A DNA stretch of 64,000 nt. Origin: DSWT01 sp035420085 (GTDB lineage Bacteria > Chloroflexota > Anaerolineae > B4-G1 > SLSP01). The stretch spans positions 1 to 64,000 of the forward strand of contig DAOLUH010000009.1 in NCBI GenBank assembly GCA_035420085.1, read 5' to 3'. Under the pieces are notes generated by a model. The model ran no database searches. It was not told where the DNA came from and saw only the letters and a program-made list of their open reading frames with translations. Positions 26,578 to 35,043 of the stretch are shown piece after piece (positions within the stretch are counted from its first letter, which is position 1; each line of letters starts with the position of its first letter). The position numbers were made by a program, and so were the translations under genes.

Positions 26578-27681
26578 ATGGCTGACAAAGTACGTATTGG
26601 CATCGTCGGGGTGGGGCAGATCGGCAAGAGCCATCTGCGCAATTATCAAAAGATTGAGGGCGCGGAAATCGTGGCGGCGGCGGACCTCAATGAGGCCGAG
26701 TTAGAGCGCGTAGCAGCGGAGTTCGGCATCCCCAACACGTACACGAATTTCCGCGAGCTGTTGCAGCGTGACGACCTCGTGGCGGTGGATGTGTGCCTGC
26801 ACAACAACCTGCATATGCCCGTCACCGTGGCGGCGCTGGAAGCCGGTAAGCACGTCTACTGCGAGAAGCCCATCGCCGGCGCTTACGCCGACGGCGTGAC
26901 AATGGTGGAGACCGCCAAAGCGACCGGCAAGATGCTGCACATCCAGTTGAGCACGCTCTACAGCAAGGAAACGAAGGCCGCCAAGTACCTCATTGACGGT
27001 GGACATCTCGGCAAGCTCTATCACGCGCGCTCGACCGGCTTCCGGCGGCGCGGTCGCCCCTACGTGGACGGCTACGGCGCGCCCCCCTTCGTGCAGAAGC
27101 GCAACTCTGGCGGCGGCGCGTTCTACGATATGGGCGTGTATCACATCGCCAACATCCTCTACCTGCTGAACAACCCCAAAGTTCTGCGCATCACCGGCAA
27201 AACGTACCAGGAAACGCCCATTGACCCGCGCCGGCTGGAAATCAGCGGTTACGACGTGGAGGAGTTGGGCATGGGCTTCGTGCGTCTGGAGAACAACATC
27301 GCGCTCGACATCATCGAGGCGTGGGCCATTCATCTGGATGGCTTCGAGGGATCGTACATTGTCGGCTCGCAGGGTGGGGTGAAGCTGGAGCCGTTCGGCT
27401 ACTACTTCAACATTGGCGACCTGGCGATCAACGGGACGGGCGACCTGGGGCAGTTCGACTATCGCCTGCACAACGTTCACGAAGTCGGCGACGTGTACGA
27501 CAGCTCGCAGCACCACTGGATCGCGGCGTTGCAAGGTCGTGTGGAGCTGTTGCCCACGGCGGCGGTCGCGCTCAACACGATGCTCATCTCCGAGGGCATC
27601 TTCTTATCCGAGAAGCTGGACCGAGAGGTGTCCGCGGATGAGGTGCTGGAGATGCCGAAGTCAACGGCGGTAAAGTTGTAG
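26578..27681 (+). CDS. Gfo/Idh/MocA-family oxidoreductase
   Basis: The start was placed at 26578, eight bases after AAGGAG; the frame begins at GTG 26569. The 367-residue protein has an N-terminal Rossmann fold with GIVGVGQIGKSH (about 8-19) and the conserved CEKPIA (about 97-102). 'GGGAFYDMGVYHI' near 180 contains the catalytic-type D-x-x-x-Y/H residues. The alpha/beta C-terminal domain follows. These NAD(P)-dependent enzymes oxidise or reduce sugars and cyclitols. The substrate is unknown. Its position near a glycoside hydrolase and an FAD oxidoreductase suggests carbohydrate use. A strong terminator follows. Confidence 0.9.
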   Translation: MADKVRIGIVGVGQIGKSHLRNYQKIEGAEIVAAADLNEAELERVAAEFGIPNTYTNFRELLQRDDLVAVDVCLHNNLHMPVTVAALEAGKHVYCEKPIAGAYADGVTMVETAKATGKMLHIQLSTLYSKETKAAKYLIDGGHLGKLYHARSTGFRRRGRPYVDGYGAPPFVQKRNSGGGAFYDMGVYHIANILYLLNNPKVLRITGKTYQETPIDPRRLEISGYDVEELGMGFVRLENNIALDIIEAWAIHLDGFEGSYIVGSQGGVKLEPFGYYFNIGDLAINGTGDLGQFDYRLHNVHEVGDVYDSSQHHWIAALQGRVELLPTAAVALNTMLISEGIFLSEKLDREVSADEVLEMPKSTAVKL

Positions 27682-27710
27682 GTTTGGCCAAGTGAGTTCG
27701 ACAATAATCT

Positions 27711-27745
27711 ACCGGGCGGCGCTATTAGCGCCGCCCGGTTTCTTT
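27711..27745. terminator. Bidirectional terminator between the oxidoreductase and the toxin
   Basis: ACCGGGCGGCGCT pairs perfectly with AGCGCCGCCCGGT across a short loop and is followed by TTCTTTTT on the plus strand. It separates convergent genes. Confidence 0.92.
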
Positions 27746-27748
27746 TTG

Positions 27749-28012
27749 TCAGGGTAAAATTTCGTGCCCGCCGATGTTGCGCAGGTATACGTGATCCTGG
27801 AATTCTTGCAAGGTGATGCGGATACTCATTGTAACGGAAATCTCTTTGACTGGCGGTTGCAGATGTTTCAATGCCTGGACTGTCTTGTAACGCAGAGACG
27901 GGTGCAGCTTGTTCTGGAGAAACAGCTCAAGCTTCCGGTAAACCAATTCTCTGGTCTTGCGGTCGAGCCGCCTCATGCTTTTATCGAACTGGGGCGATAT
28001 AACCAGTTCCAT
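27749..28012 (-). CDS. RelE/ParE-family toxin
   Basis: The 87-residue protein has the RelE-fold pattern: 'ISPQFDKSMRRLDRKTRELV' helices, 'KLHPSLRYKTVQALKH', then beta strands 'EISVTMSIRIT' and a C-terminal HEILP. The conserved Arg and basic residues of the catalytic face are present. Members cleave mRNA on the ribosome or poison gyrase; this sequence is closer to RelE/StbE-type mRNA interferases. It starts two bases after the antitoxin stop, so the pair forms a single two-gene operon with the antitoxin first. The operon ends at a terminator. Confidence 0.85.
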   Translation of the reverse strand: MELVISPQFDKSMRRLDRKTRELVYRKLELFLQNKLHPSLRYKTVQALKHLQPPVKEISVTMSIRITLQEFQDHVYLRNIGGHEILP

Positions 28013-28014
28013 TG

Positions 28015-28281
28015 CTATGATTCCGACGGCGCTTCATCAACCTCGATATATTCAGCCAGCTCGCGCACAGAGTTAAAACGAGCCACTTTTCCTTGAGCGT
28101 AAGCTGCGGTGGCGGCTTGCTCAGCCTGGATCCAGGAAGGTGTGTTGTAACGCGCCTCATCCGGTTCGATAAATTCTTCTTTGAGGAAAACCACCATTTG
28201 ATAGATTTTCTCTAACGCGCGGGGTGGTAACGTATCAATCTCTTGCAATAGCTGTTGCCGGTAGTCTATTGTAGTGAGCAT
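28015..28281 (-). CDS. Antitoxin of the RelE-type module
   Basis: ATG 28281 was chosen because GGAGATGAA precedes it; the open frame reaches 28353. The 88-residue acidic protein has an amphipathic N-terminal half ('YRQQLLQEIDTLPPRALEKI') and a C-terminal tail ending 'FNSVRELAEYIEVDEAPSES'. Its position directly upstream of a RelE-like gene, its size and its acidity make it the cognate antitoxin. The DNA-binding region is not obvious. The N-terminus resembles short DUF2281-type antitoxins that lack a clear ribbon-helix-helix motif. A minus-strand promoter lies about 55 bases upstream. Confidence 0.75.
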   Translation of the reverse strand: MLTTIDYRQQLLQEIDTLPPRALEKIYQMVVFLKEEFIEPDEARYNTPSWIQAEQAATAAYAQGKVARFNSVRELAEYIEVDEAPSES

Positions 28282-28333
28282 AATTTCATCTCCATGCTTT
28301 TGAGTCGCCCTGTGGATTTTTGTATCTGGCCTC

Positions 28334-28361
28334 AGTGTATCATGCTCTATCACTTATGCAA
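28334..28361 (-). promoter_or_regulatory. Promoter of the toxin-antitoxin operon
   Basis: On the minus strand, TTGCAT (28361-28356), a 16-bp spacer and TACACT (28339-28334) lead to the antitoxin start. Confidence 0.55.
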
Positions 28362-28401
28362 GAGATCGTGTAGGGATAATGTGTGGCGAGTCGCACTCTG
28401 A

Positions 28402-28442
28402 GTTGACCTTTTTGCGACACCGGGTACATTGGATTCGATCCA
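28402..28442 (+). promoter_or_regulatory. Promoter with overlapping 15-bp palindromic operator
   Basis: TTGACC (28402-28407), a 16-bp spacer and TACATT (28424-28429) lie before the glycoside hydrolase gene. The perfect dyad TTGGATTCGATCCAA (28428-28442) overlaps the end of the -10 box. A repressor bound there would block transcription, as expected for a sugar operon. Confidence 0.6.
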
Positions 28443-28478
28443 ACACGGTAATGAAATTGACGATATGGAGGAACAACA

Positions 28479-29909
28479 ATGCAGCAATCTGTAGAACGTT
28501 GGGATATTTTCGAGGCGGCGCTGGCCGGCCCCGCAGAGGGCAATCCGTTCCTGGATGTGACCTTCGGGGCGCGCTTCGCGTACAAGCATCGCGTGATTGA
28601 CGTGGATGGCTTCTACGACGGGGATGGTTGCTACAAAGTGCGCTTTATGCCGGATACGGTTGGCGCGTGGACGTACACCACGCGCAGCAATGTCGCCGCG
28701 CTGGACGGTCAGACCGGGACGTTCAAGTGTACGCCGGCGTCGGCGGGCAATCACGGGCCGGTGCGGGTGCGTAACATGTACCACTTCGCTTATGAGGATG
28801 GGACGCCGCACTTTTCCGTCGGCACCACTTGCTACGTGTGGAACCACCAGGGCGACGCGCTGGAAGAGCAGACGCTCGAAACGCTGAAGACCGCGCCCTT
28901 CAACAAGCTGCGAATGTGTGTCTTCCCCAAACACTACACCTTTAATCAAAACGAGCCGCCTTATCACGCCTTCGAGAAAAACGCCGATGGGACATGGGAC
29001 TTCGCGCGCTTCAACCCGGCCTTCTTCCGTCACCTGGAACAGCGCGTGGGCAATTTGCGCGATCTGGGCATTGAGGCCGACATCATCCTCTTCCACCCCT
29101 ACGACCGCTGGGGCTACAGCACGATGCCCGCTGAAGTGGACGACCGCTATCTGCGTTATGTCGTCGCGCGGCTGGCGGCCTACCGCAACGTGTGGTGGTC
29201 TATGGCGAACGAGTTCGATCTGATGCAAGCCAAGACTGAGCAAGACTGGGAGCGCTTCTTCCAGATCGTGCAGGAGAGCGACCCCTACCAGCATTTGCGT
29301 TCTGTCCACAACTGCCGCTACTTCTACGATCACAACAAGCCCTGGGTGACGCATTGCAGCATCCAGCGTTCGGAACTAAACCAGGTCAACCAGTGGCGCG
29401 AGTTGTACAAGAAGCCTGTCGTAGTGGACGAGTGCTGCTACGAGGGCGACATCTGGCACAACTGGGGCAACATCACCGCGCAGGAGATGGTGCATCGCTT
29501 CTGGGAAGGCTTCTCCCGTGGCGGCTACGTGGGCCACGGCGAGACGTACCTGCACCCCGACGACATCCTCTGGTGGTCGAAGGGTGGCGTACTCCACGGC
29601 GAAAGCCCGGCGCGCATCGCCTTCTTGCGGGAGATTATGGAGGCCGGCCCGGCGATTGATCCACGCGGCGGCCATTGGGATTTGAACCAGTCCACCAATG
29701 CAGATGATAGCTATCGTCTCATCTATCTGGGTATCAATCGTCCGGCCTGCAAAGACATCGCGCTGCCGGAAGATGCGGCGTACACGATTGAGGTGATTGA
29801 TACCTGGGAGATGACCATCACGCCGCTGGAAGGGACATTCTCCGGCAAGTGTCGCGTCCCCCTGCCTGCCAAGCAGTATATCGCCCTGCGAATTAAAAGG
29901 TGTGCGTAA
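28479..29909 (+). CDS. DUF5060/DUF4038-type glycoside hydrolase
   Basis: The 476-residue protein has an N-terminal DUF5060 beta-sandwich (about 8-95) with 'VDGFYDGDGCYKVRFMPDTV'. A (beta/alpha)8 barrel of the DUF4038 type follows (about 105-385), and then a C-terminal DUF5605-like beta domain. Likely catalytic carboxylates are the Glu in 'WWSMANEFDLM' (acid/base, about 247) and the Glu in 'VVVDECCYEGD' (nucleophile, about 318), which fit a clan GH-A layout. There is no signal peptide, so the enzyme is probably cytoplasmic and acts on imported oligosaccharides. The substrate is unknown. It has its own promoter and operator. Confidence 0.88.
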   Translation: MQQSVERWDIFEAALAGPAEGNPFLDVTFGARFAYKHRVIDVDGFYDGDGCYKVRFMPDTVGAWTYTTRSNVAALDGQTGTFKCTPASAGNHGPVRVRNMYHFAYEDGTPHFSVGTTCYVWNHQGDALEEQTLETLKTAPFNKLRMCVFPKHYTFNQNEPPYHAFEKNADGTWDFARFNPAFFRHLEQRVGNLRDLGIEADIILFHPYDRWGYSTMPAEVDDRYLRYVVARLAAYRNVWWSMANEFDLMQAKTEQDWERFFQIVQESDPYQHLRSVHNCRYFYDHNKPWVTHCSIQRSELNQVNQWRELYKKPVVVDECCYEGDIWHNWGNITAQEMVHRFWEGFSRGGYVGHGETYLHPDDILWWSKGGVLHGESPARIAFLREIMEAGPAIDPRGGHWDLNQSTNADDSYRLIYLGINRPACKDIALPEDAAYTIEVIDTWEMTITPLEGTFSGKCRVPLPAKQYIALRIKRCA

Positions 29910-29979
29910 CGAATACATCGTAAGGCATACCTGGGATTCCATATCAACTACAGAAATTTTACTGTGCGTCCAGTGTAGC

Positions 29980-30218
29980 AACCGCGAATTACGCCAATCC
30001 TCGCTAATTTTTCAAGAAAGATTCGGCGAATGCAGATGTTCGCGTAGATTAGCGAGAATCTGTAATAGTCGAGAGGATATTGAACATATGGGTAACGCGC
30101 TTTTTCTACCGCCAAGTCGCCAAGTCCGCCAAGAAATCTTAAAAACTTGGCGCTCTTGGCGTCTTGGCGGTTGTTCAATATCATCCTGATGAGTACAAGA
30201 TTAGCGAGATTCGCGGTT
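29980..30218. repeat. Nested palindromic intergenic element
   Basis: The 328-base gap between 29909 and 30238 holds no gene. It contains three roughly concentric inverted repeats. The outer arms are AACCGCGAAT plus CTCGCTAAT (29980-30008) against 30200-30218. The middle arms are GGATATTGAACA (30075-30086) against 30172-30186. The inner arms are 25 bases each (30109-30133 and 30146-30170), built from CGCCAAG words, with a 12-base A/T-rich loop. The inner pair is nearly perfect and could form a strong hairpin or cruciform. Confidence 0.8.
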
Positions 30219-30237
30219 TATTTCCCAAGAGGCATTG

Positions 30238-31425
30238 ATGGACTTCAAGAAAACGTTTGATGTTTTGATTGCCGGCGCGGGTGTCGCGGGCGTGGCAGCG
30301 GCGCTAGAGTGCGCGCGGTCCGGGTTGCGTACCGCGCTGGTGGAGAAGACCATCTTCGTGGGCGGCCTGGCGACGACCGGCTTGATTAACATCTACCTGC
30401 CATTATGCGACGGCCTGGGCCATCAGGTCACGTATGGCATCGCCGAGGAACTGCTGCATCTCAGCCTCCGCTACGGCCCTGGCGACGTTCCCGATGGCTG
30501 GCGCGAAGGGCGCGGGCGCTACCAGACGCCGTTCTCCCCGGCGTCGTTTGTGCTGGCGCTGGATGAGACGCTGGAAGCGACGGGCGCTGCGCTCTGGCTG
30601 GATACGCTGGTCTGCCAACCGGTGATGGATGGGATGCGCATCGTCGGCCTCGAGGTGGAAAACAAGAGCGGGCGCGGCATCTTGCGCGCGGCTTGCGTGA
30701 TTGACGCCACCGGCGACGCGGATGTGGCCTACCGCACCGGTGCACTCTGCGCCGAGTCCGATAACTGGCTCTCGCTGTGGGCGATGCAGGCGTCTTATGC
30801 AAAGGCGCAGCAAGTCGTCGCGCAACCGGACGCCACATCGCTGCTCGATTGCATCCGCCTGGGCGGGGATGCGTGGGGTAGGGGAGCGCCGCCGGATGCG
30901 CCGAAGTTCTCCGGCACGGATGGCGCGCAGGTGACGCGCTTCATCCTGGAGAGCCGCCGCCTGTTGCGCGAGCACTACGCGGCGCGCCACGCGGCTGGCG
31001 GCGACTCCGACCGCCACAAGCTCTTCCCGGTGACGCTGCCGGCGATGGCGCAATTCCGCACCACGCGCCGCATCGTGGGGCAGGCAACGCTCTCTGATGG
31101 GCAGGATGGCGTTCACGTCCCTACATCGGTGGGGCTGGTTCCTGACTGGCGCAAGCCGGGGCCAGTGTGGGAGATTCCCTACGGGGCACTGCTGCCGCGC
31201 GGGGTCACGGGATTGTTGGCGGCGGGACGCTGCATCTCGTCAGCGGGCGACGCCTGGGAAGTCACGCGCGTCATCCCACCGGCGGCGCTGACGGGACAGG
31301 TTGCCGGGGTCGCCGCGCGGCTGGCGATCAGCGGCGACACGACGCCCGATGCGTTGGATGTCGGCGACGTGCAACGCGCATTACAACGGCGCAACATTCC
31401 GTTGCACATTGCCGAGATACGCTAA
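30238..31425 (+). CDS. FAD-dependent oxidoreductase
   Basis: ATG 30238 was chosen after AAGAGG; a TTG three bases earlier is in frame. The 395-residue protein has an FAD-binding Rossmann motif LIAGAGVAGVAAALE (about 9-23), with the ribose-binding Glu in 'LVEKTIFVGGLATTGL'. 'VIDATGDADVAYRTG' near 154 and a C-terminal FAD-contacting 'GLLAAGRCISSAGDAWEVTR' near 325-345 follow. This matches the FAD_oxidored family of flavoproteins, often found beside carbohydrate enzymes. The substrate is unknown. Being next to a DUF5060 glycoside hydrolase and a Gfo/Idh/MocA enzyme, it may oxidise a sugar derivative. Confidence 0.87.
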   Translation: MDFKKTFDVLIAGAGVAGVAAALECARSGLRTALVEKTIFVGGLATTGLINIYLPLCDGLGHQVTYGIAEELLHLSLRYGPGDVPDGWREGRGRYQTPFSPASFVLALDETLEATGAALWLDTLVCQPVMDGMRIVGLEVENKSGRGILRAACVIDATGDADVAYRTGALCAESDNWLSLWAMQASYAKAQQVVAQPDATSLLDCIRLGGDAWGRGAPPDAPKFSGTDGAQVTRFILESRRLLREHYAARHAAGGDSDRHKLFPVTLPAMAQFRTTRRIVGQATLSDGQDGVHVPTSVGLVPDWRKPGPVWEIPYGALLPRGVTGLLAAGRCISSAGDAWEVTRVIPPAALTGQVAGVAARLAISGDTTPDALDVGDVQRALQRRNIPLHIAEIR

Positions 31426-31437
31426 ATGCCGCAAGCG

Positions 31438-32370
31438 TCAGGGGGTATCCAATAGCGCCTGATCGAAGAATGTGACCATCGTCTGTTCGTAGGCTGCGGG
31501 CGCGACAGACCAGTTGCCGCCGTGCCAGGCATTGGGGACCACCCACAAAGCCTTCGGCTCCTTCGCGTAATCATAATATCGCCTGAACGCATTGTCTGCC
31601 CCTGGATTGGAAGAGATCACGAGCAGCGGGCGCGGCGCGATGTCGCCAATCACCTCAATGACGGGCGCGGGCGGCCTGACGCCGCTGCGCAGTGCAATCC
31701 CCCGGAACAGAATCCACCGGCTGGCGTGGACGATGTAATCTGTGAAGGTGTGCGGTTCGCCGGCATCGCGGGTGTTGCCAAAGCTTGGATCGTCGGCGAT
31801 GACAGCACGCAGGCGCTCGGTTTGCGCCGCCGCGCGCAATGCGATCTGTCCTCCCATCGAGAAGCCCAGGATGCCGATGCGTTCGGGGTCCACATCAGCC
31901 TGTGCGGCGAGAAAGTCCACGGCGGCGCTGACGTCGTTCACATCAGCCCAGCCAAACGAGCGTATGTTCCCTGTGCTCTCGCCATGGGCGCGCAAGTCGT
32001 ACATCAGGATGCCGTAGCCGTGGCGCGCCAGAACCTGGGCGTGCCACGCCATCCCTAGCCGGTGTGCGTTGTACCCGTGGAGCAGGATAATCGTTGCGCC
32101 ATTCTGTGTCGGAATGTGCCATCCAGCCAACCGGATGCCATCGTTGCTGGTGAAGGTGACGTTTTCGTACTGGAAGCCCCAATCGGCGGGCGTGGCGCAG
32201 CACACCGCGCCCTGAAACGGGCGTGTCATCACCTCAATCATGATGATTTCGTAGCCTGCGCCGAGCATTACAAACGCCGCAACGAGGCCAAACGTGAACA
32301 AGCGCAGCATACGGATGAGCCGGTGACGCCACCCTTGCGTCTTGTTCTGTCCCGCGGATGAAGTGCGCAC
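31438..32370 (-). CDS. Membrane-anchored alpha/beta hydrolase
   Basis: The 310-residue protein has one N-terminal membrane segment (about 20-42, after a basic stretch) and an alpha/beta hydrolase domain. It shows the oxyanion region LLHGYNAHR (about 94-102), 'YDLRAHGESTG' (about 122-132) and the nucleophile elbow GFSMGG with Ser near 173. The acid Asp is probably near 'SSNPGADNAFRRYYDYA', and His lies in NAWHGGNW near 284. The fold and motifs are those of serine hydrolases of the BD-FAE/DUF1749 type. The substrate is unknown. It is convergent with the FAD enzyme and lies 12 bases downstream of the DUF4258 gene, so it probably shares that transcript. Confidence 0.87.
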   Translation of the reverse strand: MRTSSAGQNKTQGWRHRLIRMLRLFTFGLVAAFVMLGAGYEIIMIEVMTRPFQGAVCCATPADWGFQYENVTFTSNDGIRLAGWHIPTQNGATIILLHGYNAHRLGMAWHAQVLARHGYGILMYDLRAHGESTGNIRSFGWADVNDVSAAVDFLAAQADVDPERIGILGFSMGGQIALRAAAQTERLRAVIADDPSFGNTRDAGEPHTFTDYIVHASRWILFRGIALRSGVRPPAPVIEVIGDIAPRPLLVISSNPGADNAFRRYYDYAKEPKALWVVPNAWHGGNWSVAPAAYEQTMVTFFDQALLDTP

Positions 32371-32382
32371 GGATCGCGCCTG

Positions 32383-32709
32383 CTAGGCGGACAGGGGATG
32401 GGGTATCAGCCCTCTGACCTGGTTGGTGATCCAGCGCGGGCGGTTGGGGATATAGACGGTCACGGCGACAATCTCGGCGGTGTCGGCGTAGTCGCACACC
32501 ACATGGACAGGCAGCGGGTGTTCGACGACTGGCCCGGCAATCAACACGCGGTCGCGTTCAGGGTAGTGTTCGATGATCTGGCCGTTGAAAATCGCATAGA
32601 GGATGTCTTTGCCCCGCAGGCCCTCTTTGTGCGCTTCACGCAGGGCATGTTCGGATACTCGTAGGCGTTTGCGCCGGGTGAGCAGCTCCTCCGTGTCGGT
32701 GATGGTCAC
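32383..32709 (-). CDS. DUF4258 domain protein
   Basis: The 108-residue protein starts at GTG behind GGAG. It has the DUF4258 pattern: 'VSEHALREAHKEGLRGKDILYAIFNGQIIEHYPERD' (about 18-53), 'PLPVHVVCDY' and a C-terminal 'VTVYIPNRPRW'. DUF4258 proteins are small RelE/BrnT-like folds, sometimes toxins of two-gene modules and often followed by a zinc-finger antitoxin. No antitoxin-like frame lies beside it here. It sits between a histidine-kinase-like gene (16-base gap) and an alpha/beta hydrolase gene (12-base gap), all on the minus strand. Its role is not known. Confidence 0.78.
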   Translation of the reverse strand: MTITDTEELLTRRKRLRVSEHALREAHKEGLRGKDILYAIFNGQIIEHYPERDRVLIAGPVVEHPLPVHVVCDYADTAEIVAVTVYIPNRPRWITNQVRGLIPHPLSA

Positions 32710-32724
32710 TTTCGTACTCCAACG

Positions 32725-34965
32725 TCAAGATGTTATAGCTGCGGGCAGGCTCTCGGTTTCAACCTGTACGGGTAGTGTGATATAAAAGGTGTTGCCTGCC
32801 GTCGCATCACTTGCAACGCCGATGACGCCGCCGTGGCTCTCCACGATGCGCCGCGCCAGCGCCAAATCAATGCCAATCCCAGGATAGGTTCGTTCTAGTT
32901 TGCCGTGGTACAGGCGTTTGAAAATGAGATCAATCTCGTTTTTGGGTATTTCTGGGCCGGTGTCGCTCACTGCGATGCGGATAGCAGCCTCGCTTTCCCG
33001 CTTGGCGGATAGACAGATTGTTCCATTATCCGGCGTAAAGCGGATAGCGTTGTTCAGCAATTGCTCGATGACCTGGTAGATGCGATCTGGATCAATTCTC
33101 ACCGCAGGAAGATCGTCATCGCACGCTACCTGGAGTGTGATATGCTTCTTTTTGATGGCAGTTTGCGCAGACTCGATGACCTTGTGGAGTATCCCAGTGA
33201 CCTCAATACGTTGCAATTGCAGTTTTCCAGGCTCGGCGACTTTCATCGCTCCTAGATCACGCACTAACCGGGCTAAAAGCTCCGCTTGTTGCTGGATGCT
33301 GGTGAGCGCCTGACTTTGCGCCTCATTGAGTGGACCCAGCGCGCCATCAAGGAGCAATTCGGGGTAACTTTGCATAAAAGTAACTGGATTGTGCATCTCG
33401 CGGGCAATGTCATCGAAGATGCTGACGCATTGGATTTCCTGCTCTTTGAGCAAGCGGTTGACTTCCTGGAGTTGATTTGCCTGTTCTTGCGCCTGATGGA
33501 AAAGTCGCGTCGCCACAATGGCTTTGCCCAACTGATAGGCGATCGTGAAGAGCAGTTGTTGTTCGTGCGCGACGAAGGGATTCGGCCTCGCCAGAAGAAT
33601 TCCGCCTATCGTGCGTTCCTCCTGGATAATGGGGACTTCCAGATACGCCAACGGGCGATCGAGCTTCACCGGCTCTTCAGCAGCTTGAAGCTCAACGCAA
33701 CTCTCTGGCGCCAGCGTCGCGCCGAAATTTTCCGGCATGTCCAGGAAGGCATACAGCCGCGATACGATAGCGGCGCGTTGTTCCGCGGACATTCTATGCT
33801 GATAGCGCAAAACCTGAAGCGCGGGATCGGTCAAAAGCACCCCGGCAACTTCGTATGGCAGACCTTTGCTTAACTCTTCCAACATCTGCTGGAGCATCTG
33901 GAGGATGTTGTGGCCCGTCATAGCGCGACTCAGGGCGTGGAGGATTCCGCTGCTGCGTTCGCGCTCGATCATCTTTCGGTAGAGCTGAATGTTTTCCAAC
34001 GCCACGCCGAGGTAGTTACCCTCCGCCACGAGCGTTTCAGTGGTATGTTTAGCAACCTCGACCGTCTCTTGCGTCCCTACAGCCAACCATCCGAGAATGT
34101 GCTGGCGCGTCTGAAGGGGGATGTGTATTATCGTCCCTAAAACGTGGGTGGGATCATCGTTGGTCAGGGTCAGGTGGCTGTCTCCCCGTTGTACTATGCT
34201 CTCGGTGCGGGCGATGAGCGCCTCAAGCGCGCTGGTATACCCGACTTGCGCCTGGGGAACTAACGCATTGCTCTCGCTGTCTTCGATGAGCAGCACGCCT
34301 ACCGGCCACTCAAGGTAATGCAGGGTTTGTTCCAACACTTGATGGGCGATTTGGTCAATGTTTTTGAGCGGCGCGATCGAGGCGGCTAGATTGAAAAGAA
34401 AGGTGCGTTCCTGGGATTGGCGGCGCGTTTGTTCGTAGAGGCGCGCATTGAGCAGCGCAATCGCTACCTGGTCGGCGATGCCGGTTAGCATGGTCTGTTC
34501 GTCGGGCGTGAACGAGTGATTCTCGCGCGTCATTGCACTGAGCACACCCACGGGATTGCCGTTGGTGAACATCGGCACGAGAATGGTGGTGCGAATGTGT
34601 TCCTCCAGGAACGCGGGCGTCGCCAGGCGCGGTTCGTTTTCCCATGAGTTGATGATGATCGTTTCCCGGTGGAGTAAAGTTTCCCAGGCCAGGCCGATAC
34701 CTTTGGGGAGATGGACCGGCTCGTGAGCGAAGGATTTGAGACCCCGTTGGGCGCGAATGACCAGTTCGTCGCGTTCTGGATCAACAATGCTGATCGCTGC
34801 GGCTTCGACTCCCAGCGCATTGCAGACTTCTTCGACCGCTTGTTGGATAATCCACTCAAAGTCGAGACTGCGGCTGACACGCAATCCTACACTGCGTAGA
34901 GCTTCGAGTCGGCGTTGCTGTTTTTCGAGCGTTGCGTAAAGCTGATCAACAGTTTGTGTTTGCAT
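32725..34965 (-). CDS. Multi-GAF histidine-kinase-like protein lacking the phospho-acceptor His
   Basis: The 746-residue soluble protein has an N-terminal coiled coil, then three GAF domains (about 30-175, 205-340 and 360-495). A second coiled coil, a HisKA-like segment (about 515-575) and an HATPase domain (about 620-735) follow. In the HisKA segment the canonical SHELRTP reads AREMHNP, so the phosphorylated His is Arg. In the ATPase domain the N-box (LLNNAIRF) is kept, but the second Gly of the G1 box is Glu (DTGPEIP) and that of the G2 box is Asp (GIGIDLAL). The protein probably cannot autophosphorylate and may be a ligand-sensing pseudokinase or scaffold. No response regulator is adjacent. 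Confidence 0.85.
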   Translation of the reverse strand: MQTQTVDQLYATLEKQQRRLEALRSVGLRVSRSLDFEWIIQQAVEEVCNALGVEAAAISIVDPERDELVIRAQRGLKSFAHEPVHLPKGIGLAWETLLHRETIIINSWENEPRLATPAFLEEHIRTTILVPMFTNGNPVGVLSAMTRENHSFTPDEQTMLTGIADQVAIALLNARLYEQTRRQSQERTFLFNLAASIAPLKNIDQIAHQVLEQTLHYLEWPVGVLLIEDSESNALVPQAQVGYTSALEALIARTESIVQRGDSHLTLTNDDPTHVLGTIIHIPLQTRQHILGWLAVGTQETVEVAKHTTETLVAEGNYLGVALENIQLYRKMIERERSSGILHALSRAMTGHNILQMLQQMLEELSKGLPYEVAGVLLTDPALQVLRYQHRMSAEQRAAIVSRLYAFLDMPENFGATLAPESCVELQAAEEPVKLDRPLAYLEVPIIQEERTIGGILLARPNPFVAHEQQLLFTIAYQLGKAIVATRLFHQAQEQANQLQEVNRLLKEQEIQCVSIFDDIAREMHNPVTFMQSYPELLLDGALGPLNEAQSQALTSIQQQAELLARLVRDLGAMKVAEPGKLQLQRIEVTGILHKVIESAQTAIKKKHITLQVACDDDLPAVRIDPDRIYQVIEQLLNNAIRFTPDNGTICLSAKRESEAAIRIAVSDTGPEIPKNEIDLIFKRLYHGKLERTYPGIGIDLALARRIVESHGGVIGVASDATAGNTFYITLPVQVETESLPAAITS

Positions 34966-35043
34966 CGGTGTATCCCCGTCAGGTGAATTACTGTCTATTA
35001 TAGCGTACTTTGACAGGCTGACCAGAAGGACACATCAAAATGC

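Noticed and set aside
28350..29354. 334-codon minus-strand frame opposite the glycoside hydrolase
   Set aside because: It lies entirely opposite a well-supported enzyme and has no ribosome site or family features.
32383..32709. DUF4258 gene as a toxin-antitoxin toxin
   Set aside because: No small antitoxin frame is adjacent; both neighbours are large unrelated genes.
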